Assembly: GCF_000429365.1 (NCBI RefSeq)
Contig: NZ_AUBS01000025.1
Location: forward strand, 1-61,395
Reading direction: 5' to 3'
Origin: Pseudodonghicola xiamenensis DSM 18339
Lineage (GTDB): Bacteria > Pseudomonadota > Alphaproteobacteria > Rhodobacterales > Rhodobacteraceae
Length of the DNA stretch: 61,395 nucleotides
Shown: positions 55,098 to 61,395 of the stretch, in pieces
How the letters are laid out: each line of letters begins with the position of its first letter
How positions within the stretch are numbered: the first letter of the stretch is position 1
Notes under the pieces: generated by a model
Seen by the model: only the letters and a program-made list of their open reading frames with translations
Database searches by the model: none
What the model was told of the DNA's origin: nothing
Translations under genes and position numbers: made by a program

Positions 55098-55704
55098 GGG
55101 GCATCTGATCATTCTCCTGACCTGAATGTCGGGCATGGGCCCCCAAGTCTCAACCGAAGGTTGTCGGTTGTCCACATATTCCGGCCCGGACGAACCATGT
55201 CCGGCAGGGCAGCGTTGGCTGCACATGGGGGTGAGCGCCGAAAAAGGAAGGAATATCAATGCTGTCCAACTGTCCAATGGACAGGAATGGTAGACTGGTT
55301 GGAAAACTCAGCCACCTCCATACATGATCGACATTACACCAGTTACGCTGTAACGAACTAAATATAATATATATAAATCAATACCTAAGGCGTTACGGGC
55401 CGCGTAACGACGCCCTCCTCTTCGTTACCTCCTCTTACTTAAATATACATTCTCTTCTTCAGGGAGAGCGGCAGCGCGGGACGGGCTGCTGCCATGGTGA
55501 GCCTCCGGCTCAGGGAGACGGCCCGTAGGGCCATGGTGGTCGCCGAGGCCTCCGTGGGTGAGGCCCGCAAGCCGGATCAAGTGGCCATCGGTCCTGCCGA
55601 GACCGCGGGTGCCAGTGCAGGTTGGCACCCTGTTCCTTGACCTTCCGGAGAGCCGGCTGCCACAACAAGCGTACTGGCCTGCTGCCGGTTTCGTGGACGG
55701 CAGT
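55098..55704. other. AT-rich noncoding region with dyads, candidate origin or operator region
   Basis: This 600-bp stretch has no convincing gene. It holds a palindrome CTGTCCA-A-TGGACAG (55270-55284) with an extra direct CTGTCCAA at 55262-55269, and an AT-only tract around 55359-55378. Several GTTAC/GTAAC dyads (55342-55354, 55391-55409, 55423-55428) flank that tract. Such iteron-like repeats beside AT-rich DNA occur at replication origins and at operators. Confidence 0.45.
55342..55428. repeat. Clustered GTTAC/GTAAC inverted repeats
   Basis: GTTAC-GCT-GTAAC (55342-55354), CGTTACG-GGCCG-CGTAACG (55391-55409) and a single CGTTAC (55423-55428) lie within 90 bp around an AT-only tract. Confidence 0.6.
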
Positions 55705-55980
55705 TTAAGCTTTCATAGCTCTCTCCTCGAACGTGATAGGGCTTAGATACCCGATGGTCGAGTGCCGACGCTTTGGATTGTAAAACCGTTCGATGTAATC
55801 GAAGACATCTGCGCGCGCCTGCATCCTGATGCGGTAGGTTTTCCGCCTAACCCGTTCGGTTTTTAGCGAAGAGAAGAAGCTCTCCATCGCAGCGTTGTCC
55901 CAGACATTTCCGGATCGGCTCATCGAACAGGTGATGCCGTGATCGGCCATCAGCCTCTGGAACGGTTCGCTGGTATATTG
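55705..55980 (-). pseudogene. IS3 OrfB transposase, 3' part
   Basis: The fragment encodes the C-terminal third of the DDE transposase (YTSEPFQRLMADHGITCSMS, GNVWDNAAMESFFSSLKTER with the catalytic Glu, YNPKRRHSTIGYLSP). It is separated from its 5' part at 57441 by the IS30 insertion and would be restored exactly by removing that element and one TTG copy. Confidence 0.9.
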
Positions 55981-57440
55981 GGCGGATTCAACCGGTCGTC
56001 GCAACACCCCGCTATTGGAGGTGTTGTTGATGTCAGGAAGACGGAAGTCGGAGCGTTCGACGCGACGCAAATTATCCTCGCCAGGTCGGCCGCCAGTCTG
56101 GCAGCGTGAGCATCTGTGCCGGTTCTGGCGGGAGATTGCAGCGGGGCCGTCCAGCGAAGAAGCCGCTGTTGCAGCGGGAGTTTCCGCTCCGGTCGGAACT
56201 CGATGGTTTCGGAGTTCAGGCGGAATGCCTCCTACACATCTTGCGCCATCGGCTCCTGTGCCGAAGCACCGTAGCCTTTCGTTCGTGGAACGCGAGGAGA
56301 TAGCCCTCGAATGCGCTCGGGGCACCGGCGTGCGGGCAATCGCGCGCAAGCTGGACCGATCACCCAGCACGATCTCACGTGAGATCAGGCGCAACTCGGC
56401 GACGCGCAGCGGAGAGTTCGACTATCGGGCCACTGCCGCGCAGTGGCATGCGGATCGTGCGGCCAAGCGTCCAAAGATCAGCAAGCTCGCAGTCAACCCG
56501 GTCCTACGCGACTACGTGCAGGATCGGCTCTCCGGCCTCATTGCCACACCGGACGGCATCGCCTTCGAAGGACCCGTCGTGGTATGGAAAGGACGGCGGG
56601 CCGTTCTCCGGCAAAGCCGACGCTGGTCATCTGCTTGGAGTCCGGAGCAGATCTCGCAGCGCCTGAAGGTGGACTTCCCCGGGGATCCGACCATGCGCAT
56701 CAGCCATGAAGCCATCTATCAGGCGCTATACATTCAAGGACGTGGGGCACTGAGGCGAGAGCTCTCAGCCTGTCTCCGCTCTGGCCGCGCTCTCAGGTTG
56801 CCTCGCGAACGAGCCCGGAACCGTGGCAAGGCCTTCATTGCCGACGCGTTGATGATCAGCGACTGCCCGGCGGAGATCGGTGATAGGGCCGTTCCTGGTC
56901 ATTGGGAAGGCGACCTCATTCTCGGTCTCGGCAGCTCGGCGATCGGCACGCTGGTCGAACGCACGACCCGCTTCACCATGCTCCTGCACTTGCCGCGCAT
57001 GGAGGGGCACGGGACGACCAAGTCTGTCAAGAATGGGCCAGCCCTTGCCGGCCACGGCGCCGAGGCCGTCCGGGATGCCATCGCAGAGACGATCAGCAGC
57101 CTGCCTGCCCACCTACGCCGCTCGTTGACCTGGGACCAGGGGGCCGAGATGGCTCAACACGCGCAGCTGCGGATAGATACCGGTCTTGAGATCTACTTCT
57201 GCGACCCTCAGAGCCCTTGGCAACGCGGCAGCAATGAAAACACCAATGGTCTGCTCCGCCAATACTTCCCCAAGGGTACGGACCTAAGCCAACACGGCGC
57301 TGAAGAGTTGAGCGCCGTAGCCCATGCCCTGAACACGCGCCCCCGGAAAACGCTGGATTGGCAAACACCGGCTGAGGCTCTCGACCGGCTGCTCAAACAG
57401 GATATGATCGACGGTGTTGCGACGACCGGTTGTTTCCGCC
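55981..57440 (+). mobile_element. IS30-family insertion sequence
   Basis: The element is about 1460 bp with inverted ends of about 28 bp, beginning GGCGGATTCAACCGGTCG on the left and GGCGGAAACAACCGGTCG on the right (reverse complement). It is flanked by TTG on both sides (55978-55980, 57441-57443), consistent with the 2-3 bp target duplication of IS30 elements. The boundaries are fixed by the interrupted IS3 gene. Confidence 0.88.
56033..57440 (+). CDS. IS30-family transposase
   Basis: The frame is open from 56015 and most likely begins at [10 protein letters not shown] (56030-56033 region). It has an N-terminal HTH ([20 protein letters not shown]), then [30 protein letters not shown], and the DDE core: [22 protein letters not shown], and the Glu in [22 protein letters not shown] (split). 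The frame runs through the right inverted repeat into the flanking IS3 and stops at 57553. The element-encoded portion ends at the repeat. Confidence 0.88.
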
Positions 57441-58052
57441 TTGCGACCCGCGATCGCTGTGATGGACCAGCCCCATCGCTTTCGTCGGCCGTCGGTCATG
57501 GACCGCCTGCTCGAGGGCATCCAGGACGAAGCCGGTCTGTGCCGAGGTGCTGACCCGCCAGCCGACGATCTTGCGCGCATAGGCATCAATGACGAAGGCG
57601 ACATAGACGAAGCCCGTCCAGGTGGCGACGTAGGTGAAATCGCTCACCCACAGCATGTTGGGCGCGGGAACCCGGAACTCACGGTTCACCTTGTCCAGGG
57701 GGCATGGTGCTTTCTTGTCGGGGATCGTCGTCCGGTGCGGCTTGCCGCGGATAATGCCCCGGATGTCCATGTCCCGCATGAGCCGTGCCACCGTGCAACG
57801 CGCGACAGAGAAACCTTCCCGGACAAGCTGGCGCCATACCTTGCGGACGCCGTAGACCTTGTAGTTCTCCTCCCAGACGCGTTCGATCTCGCGCCGCAGG
57901 GTGGCATCACGACGGGCACGATCCGACAGGCGGGCCGGATCGGCCCGCTTCGCCAGGTGATCGTAGTAGGTGGACGGGGCGATCGGCAGAACCCTGCAGA
58001 TTGGCTCGACCCCGTGCTTCCCTCGCTGATCGTCGATGAACCCGACCATCAC
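57441..58052 (-). pseudogene. IS3 OrfB transposase, 5' part
   Basis: The first two thirds of OrfB are present: [20 protein letters not shown], the catalytic-Asp segment [20 protein letters not shown], and [14 protein letters not shown] with the second Asp. After SQ the frame enters the IS30 end. Its start overlaps orfA by 4 nt; expression in IS3 elements normally uses a frameshift. Confidence 0.9.
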
Positions 58053-58372
58053 TTCGACCGGCGGTCGAGCTCCGCCAGCGCAAAATATGCGCTCGCCTTA
58101 CGCAGGATCTCGTTGGCTTGGCGCAGCTCCCGGTTCTCCCGTTCGAGCGCCTTCATCTTCTCGGCCATATCGCTGGGAACTCCGGCCCGCTTGCCGCCAT
58201 CGACCTCGGCCTTCTTGACCCAGTCGTTCAGCGTGTTCGCCGAACACCCGATCTTCGCTGCGATCAACGTGATCGCCTGCCAGCGAGAGCCCTGCTCGCC
58301 CTCGTTGCCGAGAACCATCCGCACCGCGCGCTCGCGGACTTCAGGGGAAAATTTGTTCGTGGTCTTGCTCAT
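58049..58372 (-). CDS. IS3 OrfA transposase subunit
   Basis: The 107-residue protein has an HTH_Tnp_1 domain ([41 protein letters not shown] split) followed by a leucine-zipper-like helix ([20 protein letters not shown]) and the ending [12 protein letters not shown], typical of IS3 OrfA. It appears intact. Confidence 0.92.
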   Translation of the reverse strand: MSKTTNKFSPEVRERAVRMVLGNEGEQGSRWQAITLIAAKIGCSANTLNDWVKKAEVDGGKRAGVPSDMAEKMKALERENRELRQANEILRKASAYFALAELDRRSK

Positions 58373-58420
58373 GGTGCTCCATCCTACTCAGGAGTTGGAG
58401 CCTCCTGTCTTTGCAGAATC

Positions 58421-58574
58421 CGCTCTCAAGGATGGTGCGGGCGGCATCCCGCGAGCCTCCGGGGTCATAGACAAAGCCCGTTTGCCGGCAAGGGAGCCGC
58501 CCGTTTCTTCGTATTCATCCTGAACAGTTGATTGGGGCTGTTGGCGCAGACCCCGCAGAACAGGAACAGGAGAC
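58421..58574 (+). ncRNA. Candidate IS110 bridge-RNA locus (left noncoding end)
   Basis: The segment before the IS110 recombinase gene is noncoding and contains short dyads (for example CGGGCGGCATCCCGCGAGCC and GCCGGCAAGGGAGCCGCC). In IS110-group elements this end encodes the bridge RNA. The call rests on the family rule only; the loops were not resolved, and the alternative location is downstream of the gene. Confidence 0.3.
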
Positions 58575-59513
58575 ATGATGGACCAGATCTATATCGGCGT
58601 CGATATCGCGAAGTCGTGGCTCGACATCTACCATCCAGCCCGGGGTGCCCGGCGGATAGAGAACACCCCTGGTGACGCCCGCAGCTTCGCCCGGGCCGCG
58701 GCGCGCGAGGGTGCCTGGGTGATCTTCGAGGCCAGTGGCGGCTATGACCGGGTGCTGCGCGATGGCCTTGAGGTTGCCCGGGCCAGCTTCAGCCGCGTCA
58801 ATCCTCGTCAGGCACGCGATTTTGCGCGAGCCATGGGCGTTATCGGCAAGACCGACCGTGTCGACGCCCGGATGCTCGCGACCTTCGGTCAGAGGTTGCA
58901 ACCACCGCAAACCCCTCCCGTTTCCCCGACGCGACAGGTGCTTCTCGCGCAGATTACCCGGCGCCGTCAGTTGGTTGAGATGCGAAAGCAGGAGATCACC
59001 AGACTTCAGCAGACGACAGACCGCGATTCCCGGTCCGACATCAAGAGCTTGTTCCTGCTCCTTGAGCGGCGGATCGAGAAGGTAGGGACAAGGATCGCGG
59101 AGATCATTCGCTCTTCGCCCGAACTGGCTGAAACCGATCGCCGGCTACAGTCGGTGCCTGGTGTGGGCACAATCGTCGCTGCCACGATCATGGCCGAGCT
59201 GCCGGAAATCGGCACAACCGATCGCCGGAAAATTGCGGCTCTCGCCGGCCTTGCGCCGATTGCCCGGGATAGCGGCCAGCGCAACGGAAGACGGGTCATC
59301 GGTGGCGGAAGGGCAACCGTCAGGACCGTCCTCTATCTCGCCGCTCTGCATGCCTCCCGTCACTCGACCATGTTCAGGGCGTTTCGGCAGAAGCTCCAAG
59401 CGGCAGGAAAACCGGTGAAAGCCGCCTTGACTGCGACGGCCAGAAAGCTGCTCTGCGTGCTCAACAGCATGGTTGCAGACGGTTCCTACTTCCGGGAGGT
59501 TCAGTCAACCTGA
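58575..59513 (+). CDS. IS110-family transposase
   Basis: The 312-residue recombinase has the DEDD (RuvC-like) N-terminal domain (IYIGVDIAKSWLDIYHP, VIFEASGGYDRVLRDGL, TDRVDARMLATFGQ) and the C-terminal transposase_20 domain (LQSVPGVGTIVAATIMAELP, GLAPIARDSGQRNGRRVI, with the nucleophilic-Ser region near TVRTVLYLAALHASRHS). It seems full-length. IS110 recombinases use a bridge RNA encoded in the noncoding end of the element; 58421-58574 and 59514-59700 are the places to look. Confidence 0.93.
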   Translation: MMDQIYIGVDIAKSWLDIYHPARGARRIENTPGDARSFARAAAREGAWVIFEASGGYDRVLRDGLEVARASFSRVNPRQARDFARAMGVIGKTDRVDARMLATFGQRLQPPQTPPVSPTRQVLLAQITRRRQLVEMRKQEITRLQQTTDRDSRSDIKSLFLLLERRIEKVGTRIAEIIRSSPELAETDRRLQSVPGVGTIVAATIMAELPEIGTTDRRKIAALAGLAPIARDSGQRNGRRVIGGGRATVRTVLYLAALHASRHSTMFRAFRQKLQAAGKPVKAALTATARKLLCVLNSMVADGSYFREVQST

Positions 59514-59773
59514 ATACAGTTGCCGGCAAACCCGGAGCGGTTCAGTGAGCCCAGGCGGAAGGACCCTTGTCTGACAAGAGCCGTGGAGGCAGTTCGCTGA
59601 CCTCGTAGATAATGTTCAGGTCTTCCGCTTGGGATTTTGGATCTCGTCTTAAGGACGGTGAGGGCCGCCGTAGCGCGTACCCTGTGTTTGCTATGGGAGA
59701 TACCGCTTCTTGACGGCGGAGACCGCCTGGGCAATCATAGCAGGGTATCCCGGATGCCCTATGACCTGCTGAC
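59514..59773. other. IS110 right flank, noncoding
   Basis: No convincing gene is visible in these 260 bp between the IS110 recombinase and the truncated IS3 transposase. It probably includes the right end of the IS110 element. Confidence 0.4.
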
Positions 59774-60421
59774 CTAAGTAGCCAAATCTTCCCGATATAG
59801 GACGTTGTCGCTGACAATGCAGCCGGGCTTGCCGTAGAGGCGAAGCAGGGCGCTGAGCTCCCGGGCGACCCGTGCGCCGGACAGGCTCGTGTCTGCCACA
59901 AGACACAAACACTCGCGCGTGCAGTCGTCGATCACCGCCAAGATCCGGAACTTTCGCGACGCGCCGAAGCTGTCGCTCACGAAGTCCAAAGACCAGCGCG
60001 CGTTGACGCGCGCGACCGATGGCATCGGGGCCCTTGTGCCACGCGCTCGCTTGCGACCGCGCCGCCTTTTCACGGACAGCCCTTCCTCGCGGTAGATCCG
60101 GTAGAGCTTCTTGTGGTTCATTCTCATGCCTTTGCGCTCCAACAGGACGCCGATCCGGCGATAGCCGAACCTGCGCCGCGTGCCGGCGATATCCTGCATC
60201 TCCTTGCGGATCTCGGCACAGTCCAGCGGGGGTTCTCGTCGGACTGTCTTTGGATCGACACCAACCAGCTTGCAGGCTCTGCGCTGCGAGATGTCATGAT
60301 CCCGCATCACCAAGGACGCGCCGCATCTCGCCGCTTCGTCAATGTCGTCAGCTCCCCAGAACGACGGGTTTTGCCCGTCACTGCTGGCCGTTGTGTCGAT
60401 GTCTGGGGCTGGGGAGCACAA
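59774..60421 (-). pseudogene. Truncated IS3-family transposase (OrfB)
   Basis: The frame matches an IS3 OrfB of the group with ISQRRACKLVGVDPKTVRRE, RRFGYRRIGVLLERKGMRMN and the catalytic WSLDFVSDSFGASRKFRILA region. It breaks at IVSDN, where the family continues with G-T-E-F, so the second half of the catalytic domain is lost. The break is close to the right end of the IS110 element. Confidence 0.85.
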
Positions 60422-60703
60422 GGGAGACCGGGTCCGGCGGCGGGGACGATCGGGGAGCCGATAGTGTTAATATTTTCTCTTTCTTTCCGGGGGTTTCCCC
60501 AGTCGAAGCGAGCTGTCCGTACGACGCTCATCCACCAGATTGCAACTGGTAGTTCTACCAGTTGAGGGGGTGTGGACGCCCATGATGAATGAAAGATCAG
60601 TGCGCAAAAGACAGTGAACCGTGCGCAATCGTTATGTTGGGGTCAGAGGCGAGACTTTGACCCTTGAGCGCAAAAGACCAGGTTACAGAATTGGGTGTCA
60701 GAT
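60422..60703. promoter_or_regulatory. Promoter region of the adhesin gene
   Basis: This 280-bp gap holds a perfect 10-bp dyad CAACTGGTAG-TT-CTACCAGTTG (60543-60564). It also has two GTGCGCAA copies near 60600 and 60621, and a related GCGCAAAAGAC repeat (60602, 60668). No gene is seen. The ribosome binding site for the adhesin start at 60704 is weak. Confidence 0.45.
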
Positions 60704-61395
60704 ATGAAAGCAACGGTATTTCTGAAGGCTGAAAACGGGGCTTCTCAGGTCTTTGAAAGCGACCGAATTGCGCTGGATGCGCCGAGTGTCGTTCGTCTGG
60801 AAATTGGACCGGAGCAGGTTGCCCGTTTCGATCGCGACGGAAACAACCTGGTTTTGGTATTGGATGACGGCACGGTTCTGATCATCGAGAATTTCTTCGT
60901 GACGATGCCGGAAGGCCGTAACGATCTGGTATTCGAAGATGCCAATGACGTTACCTGGTGGGCGCAATATGGCGAGGAATGGACTGGTTTCGATATTGCC
61001 GAAATCAATGAAGGCTTGGTTCTCGCCCCTCTTCCCCTTGCGCTTCTGGCGGGCCTGGGAGCTGTGGCTGTTGGCGTCGGTGGCGGTGGCAGTGACAGCA
61101 CAGGCGATGACGAAGGCGGTCCGGTGAACGGCGCGCCGGTGGCGGAACCGGACAGCCGCATCACGCCGGAGGACACGCCGGTGGCGGGCCAGGTCGATGC
61201 CTCGGATGTCGATGGCGATGATCTGGCCTATGCGGTCAGCAGCGATCCGAGCCATGGCACGGTGGTGCTGGAACCGGAGACCGGCGCCTACACCTATACG
61301 CCGGATGCCGATTACAACGGGCCCGACAGCTTCGAGGTGACCGTCGATGACGGCAATGGCGGCACCGATACGGTGACGGTCGACATCACCGTGAC
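60704..61395 (+). CDS. Large repeat adhesin, BapA-type N-terminus (3' partial)
   Basis: The frame is open from ATG 60704 to the window end (230 codons visible). The N-terminal ~105 residues match the BapA prefix-like domain: [20 protein letters not shown], then [25 protein letters not shown] and FDIAEI. A hydrophobic Ala/Gly segment ([20 protein letters not shown]) follows, then an acidic linker and the first cadherin/Ig-like VCBS-type repeat ([55 protein letters not shown]). Proteins of this build are very long, secreted by type I systems and promote surface attachment and biofilm. The repeat array, C-terminal secretion signal and transporter genes would be beyond the window. Confidence 0.88.
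   Translation, partial: MKATVFLKAENGASQVFESDRIALDAPSVVRLEIGPEQVARFDRDGNNLVLVLDDGTVLIIENFFVTMPEGRNDLVFEDANDVTWWAQYGEEWTGFDIAEINEGLVLAPLPLALLAGLGAVAVGVGGGGSDSTGDDEGGPVNGAPVAEPDSRITPEDTPVAGQVDASDVDGDDLAYAVSSDPSHGTVVLEPETGAYTYTPDADYNGPDSFEVTVDDGNGGTDTVTVDITV

Larger units (their letters stand above)
55700..58420 (-). mobile_element. IS3-family insertion sequence interrupted by IS30
   Basis: A two-gene IS3 element (orfA then orfB, minus strand) is split by an IS30-family element at orfB codon SQ|Y. Ends are approximate because I could not define the terminal inverted repeats. Confidence 0.75.

Noticed and set aside
56033..57553. IS30 transposase extending to the stop at 57553
   Set aside because: The last ~40 codons lie outside the right inverted repeat, in flanking IS3 DNA, so they are readthrough rather than part of the element.

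Overview
The window is GC-rich double-stranded bacterial DNA. Its gene content (TAXI-type TRAP transporters, DUF1850, OpgG/OpgH, a Hut pathway running through formimidoylglutamate deiminase, glutathione-dependent formaldehyde dehydrogenase, IS families common in Rhodobacterales) suggests an alphaproteobacterium of the Rhodobacteraceae/Paracoccaceae type. That assignment is an inference from gene families; no rRNA or other phylogenetic marker is present.

Layout. 1-990: 3' part of a glutathione-dependent formaldehyde dehydrogenase. 1105-4792 (-): TAXI-TRAP uptake system with a DUF1850 protein. 4932-7932 (+): hutG1, hutF1 and an IclR regulator. 7943-10131 (-): EutBC ethanolamine ammonia-lyase. 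10435-16820: a nucleotidyltransferase-fold protein, a PaaX-type regulator, an AidB-type acyl-CoA dehydrogenase, a dctM remnant, a RidA protein and an acyl-CoA synthetase. 17265-20946 (+): opgG/opgH for periplasmic glucans.

21034-34299 is the most notable section. A sigma-54 activator (-) is divergent from a CobW/COG0523 GTPase gene and a second, apparently dedicated rpoN. Next comes a five-gene operon whose order and sizes match acetophenone carboxylase (apc1-5: HyuA-like, small Cys-rich, HyuA-like, HyuB-like, about 30 kDa fifth subunit). The cobW-rpoN and apc promoters share both a -24/-12 element and an upstream dyad (CCGGACG-N4-CGTCCGG plus a 16-bp identical block). This looks like a self-contained sigma-54 regulon for ATP-dependent carboxylation of a ketone or similar substrate.

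34637-50383 is a histidine-utilisation island bounded by insertion sequences. An IS6-family element cuts off the 3' end of a hisC-like gene on the left, and a decayed IS5-family element lies on the right. Inside, hutI-hutH-hutG2-CoA transferase-acyl-CoA dehydrogenase-hutU-ABC transporter-hisC' run leftward, and hutF2-hutC run rightward. The CaiB/CaiA-like pair lies inside the hut operon through 4-nt overlaps. It suggests a CoA-thioester route linking a reduced imidazole acid, such as imidazolepropionate, to urocanate.

50384-60421 is accessory, decaying DNA. It holds small unknown genes sharing an ATGCATGC motif, a frameshifted membrane protein, a 20-bp inverted repeat with a 7-nt spacer, a DUF927 pseudogene with three lesions, an AT-rich segment with GTTAC/GTAAC repeats, an IS3 element split by an IS30 element, an IS110 element and a truncated IS3 transposase. 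From 60704 to the window end is the N-terminus of a large repeat adhesin of the BapA/type I-secreted kind.
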